From a bacterium (GTDB taxonomy: Bacteria > Actinomycetota > Acidimicrobiia > Spongiisociales > ZC4RG35), in contig JAPPFD010000032.1 in assembly GCA_028823995.1 (NCBI GenBank), forward strand, positions 162,536 to 226,535: a DNA stretch of 64,000 nt, read 5' to 3'. The position numbers and the translations under genes were made by a program. Of the stretch, positions 47,029 to 55,616 are shown piece after piece (within the stretch, counting starts at the first letter, position 1; every line of letters begins with the position of its first letter). The notes beneath the pieces were generated by a model. It saw only the letters and a program-made list of their open reading frames with translations. It was not told where the DNA came from and made no database searches.

Positions 47029-47061
47029 GCACCGCCCGGAGACACAGCCAGGCGAGGCAAA

Positions 47062-48612
47062 TCAGCCCGGTCGGCGAAGTACCCGGCCGGCGGTTGTGTC
47101 GGCCAGGCGGCCCGCTTCTATGGCCGCCCGACCGTTGACGAAGACGTAATCCATTCCCACCGCGTTGGAGCGGGGGCGCCGGAACGTCGCCCGGTCCTCG
47201 AAGGCGGCCGGGTCGAACACCGCCAGGTCGGCGGCCGCGCCGGGCCGGACAACACCCCGATCAGTGAGGCCGTATCGGGCGGCCGGCATGCTTGTCATCC
47301 GCCGTATCGCGTCCGAGAATTCCAGCCATCCCCTCTCCCTCACCATCCGGGCCAGCACCAGTGCATTGGTGCCGAACCCTCGGGGATGCGGATGGCTCCC
47401 CAGGAAGACGCCGTCGGATGCGACCATTCCCAACGGATGGGTCATGGCCCGACGCAACTTGGCCTCGTCGTTCCAGCGGTACACCATCAGCACGTCCATC
47501 CGGCACGCCACCAACAACCGGCAGACCGTCTCGGTCAGCGTCCCATCCATGTCTTCCATCGCGTCCTGCAGGGAGCGGCCCTCCAGATAGCGGTAGGGGC
47601 CGTCGGGGAGGTATGAGAACCGGGCGTCCGCGGGGCGGGCGACGTAGCTCGAGAAGAAACTCTCGACATCGGGAGCCACCCTCGATTGAACCTCGGGATC
47701 AGCCAGAACTTGGGCCACCCGCTCGGGCGGACCCTGATCGACCCACGGGGGAAGGGCGTAGGCCAGGTGGCTGCTGGCCGCCATGTAGGGGTAGGCGTCG
47801 AACGTTACGTCTATTCCGTGGTCTCGCGCCTCCACCAGTTCCTGGTAGAGCCGTTCGGATCCGAACAGATGGGAGATGTGTACCGGGACTTCCGCTTCCC
47901 GGCCGATCAGGAGCGCCTCACGCACTCCGGAGGTGACATCGCCCCGATTTCCCCGCACATGTGACCCGTAGGTTCCGCCGTACTCGGTGACAACCCGCGC
48001 CACCGCCACCAACTCCTCGGTGGCGGCATGTCCCGAGGGGAAGTAGTCGAGGCCGGTCTGGATGCCGCGAGCCCCTTCTTCCATGACTTGGCGGGTGAGC
48101 CCCTGCATTCGTTCGATTTCCCCGGGGGTGGCCGGCCGGGGATCCCATCCCACCGCCTCCGCTCGCACCGCGTTGAACCCCACCTGGGGGATGAGATTGA
48201 TCCCTACCCGCCCGTCGAACAGGTCCCAGTACTCAACAGCGTCGGACCACTCCCACTCGGGATCCGGCGGCCCGATGAACCTGGTCAGGTATGCCTTCAT
48301 CTCGGTCAGGCGGGAAGGCGAGAGGGGCGCGTACGCGAAACCGTCGGGCCCCATGAGGTCGGTGGTTACTCCCTGCCGGAGGCGTGGTTCGTGACCGTCA
48401 CCTCTCAGGAGGGCGAACTCCGAATGGGAGTGGACGTCTATGAACCCGGGACAGATGACCATGCCGCTCGCATCGACCGTTCGCTGCGCATCCCGGCCCT
48501 CGAGGCGTCCGACCGCCCCAATGCGGTCTCCGGCCAGACCCACATCCGCCCGCAACCCGGCGCGCCCGGTCCCGTCTATCACCGTGCCTCCGGTCAGTAC
48601 CCAATCGAACAT
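47062..48612 (-). CDS. N-acyl-D-amino-acid deacylase-family amidohydrolase
   Basis: 516 aa. The N-terminal beta sandwich begins MFDWVLTGGTVIDGTGRAGL; the metal site starts at CPGFIDVHSHSEFAL. VPVHISHLFGS and GMVASDGVFLGSHPHPRGFG (the late catalytic Asp region, ASDG) and the C-terminal GAAADLAVFDP complete the D-aminoacylase pattern. Substrates could be N-acyl-D-amino acids or related amides. The ATG has GGGAGA five bases upstream; longer in-frame readings run through non-coding bases and the next gene's end. It opens the catabolic block and converges with ribBA. Confidence 0.88.
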   Translation of the reverse strand: MFDWVLTGGTVIDGTGRAGLRADVGLAGDRIGAVGRLEGRDAQRTVDASGMVICPGFIDVHSHSEFALLRGDGHEPRLRQGVTTDLMGPDGFAYAPLSPSRLTEMKAYLTRFIGPPDPEWEWSDAVEYWDLFDGRVGINLIPQVGFNAVRAEAVGWDPRPATPGEIERMQGLTRQVMEEGARGIQTGLDYFPSGHAATEELVAVARVVTEYGGTYGSHVRGNRGDVTSGVREALLIGREAEVPVHISHLFGSERLYQELVEARDHGIDVTFDAYPYMAASSHLAYALPPWVDQGPPERVAQVLADPEVQSRVAPDVESFFSSYVARPADARFSYLPDGPYRYLEGRSLQDAMEDMDGTLTETVCRLLVACRMDVLMVYRWNDEAKLRRAMTHPLGMVASDGVFLGSHPHPRGFGTNALVLARMVRERGWLEFSDAIRRMTSMPAARYGLTDRGVVRPGAAADLAVFDPAAFEDRATFRRPRSNAVGMDYVFVNGRAAIEAGRLADTTAGRVLRRPG

Positions 48613-48686
48613 GTCGTCTCCCTGCTTCGCTGCCGACTCCGATGGTACTTCAGGTTCGGTTTCCGGACGGGTGGCCGGGAAGGGCT

Positions 48687-49760
48687 TCAGATTGTGATGA
48701 CCAACTTGCCGACGTGCCTCTTGGTCAGGAAGGCCTCCTGCGCGGCGTGGATGTTTGAGAGGGGATATGAGCCTCCCACGATCGCCCGGATCGATCCTTC
48801 CTCGATATAGCGCACCAGATCCCCGAAGACCCGGGGGTCGTAGACCGTTGCCCCATGCAGGGTGAGATCTTTCAGGTACAGGGTGCGTAGGTCGAGTTCC
48901 ACGATCGGTCCGGCAATAGCGCCCGAAGTCACATAACTTCCTCCGTGGCGCAGCGCCTCGAGCCAACCTCCGAAATCGTCACCCCCGACAACGTCGGCCA
49001 CTACGTGGAAGGGGCCTCCGTTGGCGTCCACGGCAGCTTCGGGGACCCCACCGGGCTGTCGGGCTACGACGCGATCGGCGCCGAGTTCTGCGACCTCATC
49101 CAGTTTGGAGACCCCGGCTATGGCCACCACCCGAGCGCCGCGGAGTTTGGCGAGTTGAACCAGGGCGCTGCCCACCCCTCCGGACGCTCCCGGCACCGCC
49201 ACGGTCTCTCCCTGGCGAAGACCTGCCCGCGCCAGCATGTGCTCGGCGGTCGACCACGAGCAGGGAAAGGCGGCCAGTTCCACATCCGAGAGGTGGCTGG
49301 AGACGGGATAGACGTTCTCGCCGGGCACAGCGCAGTACTCGGCGAAGCCGCCGTCGAGTTCGCTCCCCAGATAGCCCGCCAATGCCGGATCGTCTGGCCG
49401 GCGCCGGTCTCGCAGGCATGGATCCACCAGCACTCGGCGGCCCATGAGTCGTGGGTTGGCCTCCTCTCCGACCTCCACCACCCGTCCCACCACATCGGAG
49501 CCCTGAATGCGGGGGAAGGACAGCCCCCTGCGGCTCCAGCCCACATCCTTGACGTCGGCCTTGTCGTATCCGGACTCCTTTGTGGCGGTGGTGATGGAAC
49601 GGCTGTACCAACCGACCCGGGTGTTGATGTCAGAGTTGTTGAGCCCGCAGGCGGTAACCCGCACGACCACATCTCCCCGACCGGCCCGGGGCACCGGTAT
49701 GTCGTCCCGGACCTCCAGCATCTCCGGCCCACCGATTCCCGTGAGGAGCGCGGCTCTCAT
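48687..49760 (-). CDS. Zinc-type alcohol dehydrogenase / quinone oxidoreductase-like (MDR family)
   Basis: 357 aa. The GroES-like N-terminal domain has VVRVTACGLNNSDINTRVGW and IQGSDVVGRVVEVGEEANP; the NADP-binding domain has ETVAVPGASGGVGSALVQLAKL. The structural-zinc loop of classical alcohol dehydrogenases is not evident, and Asn replaces the catalytic Cys (GLNNSD), so it is nearer the zinc-free quinone-reductase/enoyl-reductase group. The substrate is unknown. ATG 49760 (MRAALLTGIGGPEML) fits the family start; an ATG at 49805 would add 15 residues and has GGAG close to it. A 258-base gap to the divergent amidohydrolase shows nothing clear. Confidence 0.85.
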   Translation of the reverse strand: MRAALLTGIGGPEMLEVRDDIPVPRAGRGDVVVRVTACGLNNSDINTRVGWYSRSITTATKESGYDKADVKDVGWSRRGLSFPRIQGSDVVGRVVEVGEEANPRLMGRRVLVDPCLRDRRRPDDPALAGYLGSELDGGFAEYCAVPGENVYPVSSHLSDVELAAFPCSWSTAEHMLARAGLRQGETVAVPGASGGVGSALVQLAKLRGARVVAIAGVSKLDEVAELGADRVVARQPGGVPEAAVDANGGPFHVVADVVGGDDFGGWLEALRHGGSYVTSGAIAGPIVELDLRTLYLKDLTLHGATVYDPRVFGDLVRYIEEGSIRAIVGGSYPLSNIHAAQEAFLTKRHVGKLVITI

Positions 49761-50018
49761 GGTGTCGGTCCCGGCGATGTAGTCGGTTGGATGTCGACCG
49801 GGCATGTCTCCAGTCACTTCCCTGTTCCGTGTTGTGGGCAGTGGCGAATGGCAAGGCCTTTCGCCGCGGCTTGTCCCCCTTGGTGGGTTCGGAGTCTCCG
49901 GCAAGGCTACTCCGTTCTCAAACCCGAGTGCTGTTGTCACGGCCATACCGGCTCCGACCCCGGATTCGGAGCGTGGGATTAGATTAAGCAACCGAGCGAA
50001 GCAGGAAGGAGCAGGACT

Positions 50019-51341
50019 ATGGCCAAGGCACTCGTGGGGGGAAGGGTGGTAGACGGCACCGGAAGAGCCCCCATCGACGATGCGGTGGTGCTGATCGACG
50101 GCGAACGCATCGATGCGGTCTTCCGCCGGGGAGAGGTCGAGCTTTCCGCCGATACCGAAGTCGTGGACATAGCAGGGTCCACCGTCATTCCGGGCCTCAT
50201 CGACTGCCATGTTCATGTTGGGGTGCTGGCTGACAACTCGTTCCTGCAGGTGGAGGATCCTCCCGGGTTGGCGGACCTGTTCATGACCACGCTGCTGCGT
50301 CACGGGGTCACCACCGTTCGGGACACCGGCAACTTCGACCCCGATGAGGTGTTCCGGACTTTCAAGGAAGGAAGGGACGACTGGCCCCGGTTCTTCGGAG
50401 CAGGAACCATCCTCGACGGCCCGGCCGATCCGCCCGCCCCCTGGAGGTGGCTGGCCATCATCGATGATGAGGAGTCGGCCCGGCGGGAAGCCTCGAAGCT
50501 GATAGACGCAGGTATGGACTTTCTCAAGGTGTACGTGTGGGCCCGGCTTCCGGTGCTCCGGGCGGTGGTCTCAGAAGCTCATCGACGGGGTGTGCGGGTC
50601 TCGGCGCATGTCGGCCATATGGTCACCGTGGAGGAGGCGGTCAAGGTCGGCGTGGATGCCCTGGAGCATGTGCGGATCGGACGGGAGTTGGTTCCCGAGG
50701 AGCGGATGGACGAACTCAACGGGTTGACCGGCAGGATTCTCGATCCCCTGGTTGGCTGGCAACCGTGGCGATTTGTCGACCCCGAGTCGGATCTGGCCGA
50801 CGGTCTTATCGACCTCATGGCGGAGCGGGGTACCTACATCACCCCCACCCTCACCCTCTCCCAGGCCATCCTGTTGGGCAACACGCCCGAGGCGGTCAAC
50901 CCGCCGGGCCTTGACGAGATGCCCGCCGCGGTGGCGGAACAATGGGGCCAGTACGCTTACCCGTTCGACTACTCGGAGACCGACTGGGAGCAGGCGCCGG
51001 TGGAGTTGCGCAACCAGATGGCTTTCATCGGGCGAGCCCAACAGGGCGGAGTGAACGTAACCGCGGGTACCGACCTCACCAACCCCTTCGTAGTGCCGGG
51101 GCACAGCATGCACGAGGAACTCCGGCTCTTGGTGGATGGGTGCGGGTTCTCTCCCATGGAGGCCATCGTGGCGGCCACCAGCCGGGCGGCCGACCTCCTG
51201 GGTCAGGGCGACGAACTGGGATCGGTGGAGAAGCGCAAGCTGGCCGACCTGTTGGTGCTTGAGGGGGATCCTCTCTCCGACATCTCCAACACCAAGCGGA
51301 TCGCCGCGGTGTACAAGGGTGGTCAGCTCGTAGCGACCTGA
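50019..51341 (+). CDS. Imidazolonepropionase-like amidohydrolase
   Basis: 440 aa. PGLIDCHVHVGV gives the HxH metal pair, MDFLKVYVW the probable carboxylated Lys, SAHVGH the next His, DALEHVRIG another, and VTAGTDLTNPFVVPG the late Asp; the C-terminus returns to the beta sandwich (KLADLLVLEGDPLSDI). This is the prolidase/imidazolonepropionase-like branch of the amidohydrolase superfamily; substrates vary widely. AAGGAG lies eight bases before the ATG. It converges with the VOC gene, separated by one base. Confidence 0.88.
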   Translation: MAKALVGGRVVDGTGRAPIDDAVVLIDGERIDAVFRRGEVELSADTEVVDIAGSTVIPGLIDCHVHVGVLADNSFLQVEDPPGLADLFMTTLLRHGVTTVRDTGNFDPDEVFRTFKEGRDDWPRFFGAGTILDGPADPPAPWRWLAIIDDEESARREASKLIDAGMDFLKVYVWARLPVLRAVVSEAHRRGVRVSAHVGHMVTVEEAVKVGVDALEHVRIGRELVPEERMDELNGLTGRILDPLVGWQPWRFVDPESDLADGLIDLMAERGTYITPTLTLSQAILLGNTPEAVNPPGLDEMPAAVAEQWGQYAYPFDYSETDWEQAPVELRNQMAFIGRAQQGGVNVTAGTDLTNPFVVPGHSMHEELRLLVDGCGFSPMEAIVAATSRAADLLGQGDELGSVEKRKLADLLVLEGDPLSDISNTKRIAAVYKGGQLVAT

Positions 51342-51342
51342 C

Positions 51343-52206
51343 CTAGGCGGGAACGATCCGGAGCCTGGCGCCGGCGGCGGCGTCCTGGTCGATGTCCAGC
51401 CCTTGAGGCGTCTTCCGGAACTGGATGTTCAGGGTGGAGAGAGTAGAGGCCGAGCTGGAGAGATCGGGGCTTGACAGGAGCAGGCGGAACGGCCCCGGCC
51501 CCCGCCGGTCCAGTTCCCGGCCGGCCGTCCCGTCCCCGGTGGGCTCGTGCAGTCCCAACCTGAAGGAGCCGATCCGCAGGTAGACGCTCCTGGTTCCCGC
51601 CTCTCCCGGTGACGGGGGCGCCATCCGGTGGCGGAGTCCCAGAGCGGCTTCGTAGATCTCCAGGGTTGCCCCCAGGTCTCTGGTAACCAGGTCCATCCCC
51701 GCCACGCCGGTAACCCCGCACTGGTGGTCTCCCGGCGGGTCCCAGGCCAGGAGGTCCGACTCCGGGGTTGTCCAGTCGATCAAATAGGGCCAGGGCTTCC
51801 GCCACGGCGATCCGCCCGGGACCACCAGCCGCCACTCCAACCGCCTTCCGTCAGGGCGGATCCGGTCCATCTCGAAGGGGCCGTCGGCGCCGACGCCCAA
51901 GGACCTGAAGCCGTCGGCCGGCCCATCCAGGTGAGATCCCGCCAGCACAAATCCGATCAGACCCGACGACTTGCCGAGGAATGACAGCAGATCTTCGCCG
52001 AACGGCCCTCTTGCGCGCGCCTTGGAGGCATCTTCCACCGAAAGCAGCTCCAGGTAGTCGAGGCCGAAGCGCACGATGGCATTGCGGGTGCCCAGGGAGG
52101 GATGGCGGCCACCCTCGGACACATCGAACCCCAGCCGGCGGAAGGCGGCGATCCCATCCTCCAGGTCGGGGATCCCTATCACCGCGTGGTCGAAACGCTC
52201 GATCAC
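51343..52206 (-). CDS. VOC-superfamily (glyoxalase-like) protein
   Basis: 287 aa. Two vicinal-oxygen-chelate modules: FDHAVIGIPDLEDGIAAFRR at the start, and GVTGVAGMDLVTRDLGATLE near residue 185 opening the second. The first half, with LGTRNAIVRFGLDYLELLSV, resembles the glyoxalase-like domain common in marine actinobacteria and Chloroflexi. No reaction can be assigned. GTG 52206 lies 11 bases after the stop of the flavin-dependent oxidoreductase upstream, so the two are probably co-transcribed. Confidence 0.78.
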   Translation of the reverse strand: MIERFDHAVIGIPDLEDGIAAFRRLGFDVSEGGRHPSLGTRNAIVRFGLDYLELLSVEDASKARARGPFGEDLLSFLGKSSGLIGFVLAGSHLDGPADGFRSLGVGADGPFEMDRIRPDGRRLEWRLVVPGGSPWRKPWPYLIDWTTPESDLLAWDPPGDHQCGVTGVAGMDLVTRDLGATLEIYEAALGLRHRMAPPSPGEAGTRSVYLRIGSFRLGLHEPTGDGTAGRELDRRGPGPFRLLLSSPDLSSSASTLSTLNIQFRKTPQGLDIDQDAAAGARLRIVPA

Positions 52207-52216
52207 TTGAAGCCGA

Positions 52217-53203
52217 TCACTCCACCAGGGCGGGGAGTATCTCCTCGGTGACTCTCCGGAACTGATGGGCTTCGTCGTAGGCCGCGATCCTGAGGGTGAC
52301 GGTAGTCGCTCCGGCGTCGGCGAACTCCTTGATGCGCCTGATGCACTCGGAGGGATCGCCGATCGCCACCCAGCGTTCCAGGAACCCACGGTCGTAGTCG
52401 GTGAAGTAGTAGTCCCGCATGTATGACTCCACTTCCTCCATCCCGCTTTCGGGGCGCTCGGTGACGTGGATGTTGTAATACAAGCAGGCCTCGAAGTCGT
52501 CCCCCACCGGGCGGCCCTCTTCCTCACCGTACTGCTTGATGGCCGCCAGGGTGGTGGCCAGGTTGTCCGGAGTGTTGCCGGTGGTCATCCATCCGTCTCC
52601 AAGCCGGGCGATCCGTCGCAGGATCCTCTCTGAGAGTTTGGGGAAGGCGGGATTGGCATGTCCCGTGATCCAGATGGGAAGGGGCTGTTGCGCCGGCCTG
52701 GGCAGCACCGTCACGTCCTCGAAGCTGTTGTAGGTCCCGTGATAGGAGGCGTTCTCGGTTTCCGACACCAGGCGGAGGACCTCGATGGCCTCTTCCATGC
52801 GCCTGCTCCTCGTGGATGGATCGATCCCGAAGGCGGCGAACTCCTCTTCGAACTGCCCGCCGCCGGCTTCCCGCTGTCCCTGGCAGGCAACGAAGATGGA
52901 TCGGCCCCCGGAGACGAAGTCGAAGCTGAGCCACTGGTAGGCCATCAACAGGGCGTCGCGAAGAGGTGTGCTGGCCATGCAGCCCACGCCCAGCTTTACG
53001 CGCTCGGTATGGGCGGCCAGCGCCCCGAGGGCGACAAGGGCGTCCACCCGGGGCTTGGCGAAGATCGAGTCGCCCAGCCAGACCGAGTCCCAAACCTCGG
53101 CCTGGTCGGCCGCCCGGGCCAGACCGTTCATCTCCTCCATGGATGACATCCCCAACAGGACGCTCCGATTCGACAAAGTCAGCCCGTACTTTGTCCGGCC
53201 CAT
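52217..53203 (-). CDS. LLM-class flavin-dependent oxidoreductase
   Basis: 328 aa, a bacterial-luciferase-like TIM barrel. Typical elements are SVWLGDSIFAKPRVDALVAL near residue 40, AAHTERVKLGVGCMASTPLRDA near 64, LPIWITGHANPA near 175 and RLGDGWMTT near 200. Members use FMNH2 or F420 to oxidise or desulfonate varied substrates; mycobacterial and acidimicrobial genomes carry many. GGAGG is four bases before the ATG. The substrate is unknown; the VOC partner downstream may act on the same pathway (inference). Confidence 0.88.
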   Translation of the reverse strand: MGRTKYGLTLSNRSVLLGMSSMEEMNGLARAADQAEVWDSVWLGDSIFAKPRVDALVALGALAAHTERVKLGVGCMASTPLRDALLMAYQWLSFDFVSGGRSIFVACQGQREAGGGQFEEEFAAFGIDPSTRSRRMEEAIEVLRLVSETENASYHGTYNSFEDVTVLPRPAQQPLPIWITGHANPAFPKLSERILRRIARLGDGWMTTGNTPDNLATTLAAIKQYGEEEGRPVGDDFEACLYYNIHVTERPESGMEEVESYMRDYYFTDYDRGFLERWVAIGDPSECIRRIKEFADAGATTVTLRIAAYDEAHQFRRVTEEILPALVE

Positions 53204-53320
53204 GGACCTCCTCTCTCCGAAGCCCGGCCCAATCTAATAGCCGTGGCTGCGCCGGCCGCCGACTCTCCGCGGTCGCTCAATGGAATCCGACACTCGACTG
53301 ATCCAGGAAGGGCTTGCTCC

Positions 53321-54178
53321 TTACAGGTAGCTGTAGAAGCCTCGCCCGCTCTTGCGGCCTGTCCATCCTGACTCGACCAGACGGGCCAGGAGCGGTGGGG
53401 GAGCGTTGGCAGGGTCGCGGAACTCTTCGTACAGGACCTTGCCGATCTCATAAATGGTGTCCAGTCCTATGAAGTCAGCCAACTCGAAAGGTCCCATGGG
53501 ATGGTTCAATCCCGTCTTGACGGCCGTGTCGATGTCTTCGCGGGTGGCGACGCCCGCCTCGAGCATGCGCACCGCCGACATCAGGAACGGGACCACCAGC
53601 CCGTTGACGACGAACCCGGCTTGATCCCGGCACAGCACCACGCTCTTTTCCAGGTGGACCGAGACGAAGTCGTTCACGATCTTCAGCGTGTCCTCCGAAG
53701 TGGTGATCGCCGGGATCACCTCCACCAGTTTCATCACCGGAGCCGGGTTGAAGAAATGAATTCCCACCACGTTCTCGGGACGGGTGGTGGCCGCGCCCAG
53801 GCGGGCGATGGGAATCGATGAAGTGTTGGAAGCCAGGATGGCGTCGGGGTCCTCGACCAAGTGGTCGAGACGCTCGAATATGGTCAGCTTCAGCGCGATT
53901 ACCTCCGAGACCGCCTCTATCACCAGTTGGCTCGGTGACAGACTCTCCAAGTCGTCGCTCACCGTCACCTGGGCGAGGGTGCTCCCCTGTTCGTCGGTCG
54001 TCATCTTTCCCCGCGCCACCGCCTTGGCGGTGGAGCCGACGATCCGCTGGTAGGCCGCCTCGGCTCGCGCCGAGTCGGCTTCCACCACGGTCACATCGCA
54101 CCCGGCCCGTGCGCAGACCTCGGCGATGCCCGAACCCATCAATCCACCTCCGACGACTCCGACTCTCGTTATGTTCAT
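53321..54178 (-). CDS. 3-Hydroxybutyryl-CoA dehydrogenase
   Basis: 285 aa, full length. The NAD motif is VGVVGGGLMGSGIAEVCARA, the catalytic Ser/His/Asn region covers ASNTSSIPIARLGA, VVGIHFFNPAPVMKLVEVI and TGLNHPMGPFELADFIGLD, and the end is SGWTGRKSGRGFYSY. It oxidises (S)-3-hydroxyacyl-CoA, in fatty acid oxidation or butanoate metabolism; the single-domain form matches the Hbd/FadB2 type. GGAGAGA precedes the ATG. Neighbours on the same strand are 36 bases upstream and 117 bases downstream. Confidence 0.95.
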   Translation of the reverse strand: MNITRVGVVGGGLMGSGIAEVCARAGCDVTVVEADSARAEAAYQRIVGSTAKAVARGKMTTDEQGSTLAQVTVSDDLESLSPSQLVIEAVSEVIALKLTIFERLDHLVEDPDAILASNTSSIPIARLGAATTRPENVVGIHFFNPAPVMKLVEVIPAITTSEDTLKIVNDFVSVHLEKSVVLCRDQAGFVVNGLVVPFLMSAVRMLEAGVATREDIDTAVKTGLNHPMGPFELADFIGLDTIYEIGKVLYEEFRDPANAPPPLLARLVESGWTGRKSGRGFYSYL

Positions 54179-54214
54179 GTATCTCTCCAGACGGGGCTTT
54201 TGGTTGCCTACCGA

Positions 54215-55531
54215 TTATGGCCTGTCGCGAGAACCGTCCAGAACGTTCCCGCCCATCAGGGCATCCTGGGACCTTCGCAGACCGACGATGGTGTTCGACT
54301 CGTCCAACTCCAGGTCGCCGTAGGTGAGAACTGCTCCCGCTTTGACATCGTTGGCGAGCCGGGAGCCGGATGCCAGGCCGAGGGGCGCCAGGTCCTCCCG
54401 GCGGGCCACCTCGGCCGTCTCGATCACCCCGTAGACGGAGAACCCACCCAACCCGTCAATCCGTTCCCCGCTTCGTAGGTCCTTTTTGGCGACCGTTACC
54501 GTCTCGGCCGAGGGGGGACGGTCGGTGGCCAGGGTCGTCTCGCCCCTGAGCACCGCCTTGGCGATGGAGATCGGGGTCTCGAGGCTGGTGAGATGGTAAG
54601 GGCGATACAGCGCCCAGTAGGGGCCCTCTCCCACTTTCAGGTACCGCAGGTCCCGCACCAACTTGGGATGGTCGGTCGTGAACACCACAAACACCCCGGG
54701 GGCCACCCCCCGCCCGTAGTCGACGCGTCCAGCCTCGGAGAGGATGCCTCCGGCCGCCTCCGGAATGTAGGTGGAAGCCAGGGTGTCGGGAGTCACTTCC
54801 GGACCGTGCATCCCCCGTCGGTCGGGGAGGTATCCGAGGGCGTTGGAGATGGTGGTCATCTCCATCATGGTCTTGGTGCCGTCCACGAATGAGGCCAGCA
54901 TCTTGGGGTTCATCATCTGGCGGCGGGCGGTCTCCTCCATGGTGTCGGGGTTGGCGGAGGGGATAAGCGGGTTGTTCTTTCCCTTCCCCACGCTGACCAC
55001 CTCGTATCCCAGGAGAGTGGCGAACTCGTACAACTCGGCTATCGCACCCGGCTCGTCGCCGCCCGACAGCGAGTAGATCACCCCCGCCTCCCTCGCCCGG
55101 CGCCGGAGGATCGCTCCCACGGTGGCGTCGGCTTCCACGTTCATCTGCATCACGTGCTTTCCCGCCGCTATCGCCTGGAGGGCCACCCTGGCTCCCATCT
55201 CCGGTATCCCGGTTGCCTCCACGGTGATGTCGAGGGGGGGTGCGCTGGCCAGGGCGGCATTGGTGGTGTGGACCCGCTTTCCGTCTGCAATTGCCAGAGA
55301 GGCCCGGTCGGGGTCGTCGGTCTGGATGACCTCGGTGTCTTCGATCCCGGCCGAGCGGTAGATCTCCGCCGAGCGGCCACTTCCCCGGTCCACTATCACA
55401 TAGGCGGCCATCCCCTCCATCCGCTCCATGGTGATAGCCAGTCCCTCGCCCATCTGACCGGCGCCCACTATCCCGACCTTGATGGGGTCTCCGGCGGCCT
55501 GGCGGGAACGAAGCAGGGAAGTGAGGTTCAC
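54215..55531 (-). CDS. NAD(P)-binding dehydrogenase with C-terminal SAF domain
   Basis: 438 aa. Residues about 17-45 are a Rossmann motif (IKVGIVGAGQMGEGLAITME), the middle (ITVEATGIPEMGARVALQAI, AGVIYSLSGGDEPGAIAELY) resembles homoserine-dehydrogenase-like oxidoreductases, and the last 90 residues (KKDLRSGERIDGLGGFSVYG, then GLASGSRLANDVKAGAVLTY) are a SAF domain as in antifreeze proteins and FlgA. Members are often found in sugar-acid or alcohol catabolism and are sometimes misnamed flagellar proteins. The reaction is unknown. It is 36 bases upstream of the 3-hydroxybutyryl-CoA dehydrogenase. Confidence 0.82.
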   Translation of the reverse strand: MNLTSLLRSRQAAGDPIKVGIVGAGQMGEGLAITMERMEGMAAYVIVDRGSGRSAEIYRSAGIEDTEVIQTDDPDRASLAIADGKRVHTTNAALASAPPLDITVEATGIPEMGARVALQAIAAGKHVMQMNVEADATVGAILRRRAREAGVIYSLSGGDEPGAIAELYEFATLLGYEVVSVGKGKNNPLIPSANPDTMEETARRQMMNPKMLASFVDGTKTMMEMTTISNALGYLPDRRGMHGPEVTPDTLASTYIPEAAGGILSEAGRVDYGRGVAPGVFVVFTTDHPKLVRDLRYLKVGEGPYWALYRPYHLTSLETPISIAKAVLRGETTLATDRPPSAETVTVAKKDLRSGERIDGLGGFSVYGVIETAEVARREDLAPLGLASGSRLANDVKAGAVLTYGDLELDESNTIVGLRRSQDALMGGNVLDGSRDRP

Positions 55532-55616
55532 GTGACAGCCAGTTTATTGGTTAGGCCGATCTGTTTGTTGAATCCAGTCTTAGAGCCGCCTGGGAAGGAC
55601 CCGGTCCGGGTGGAGC

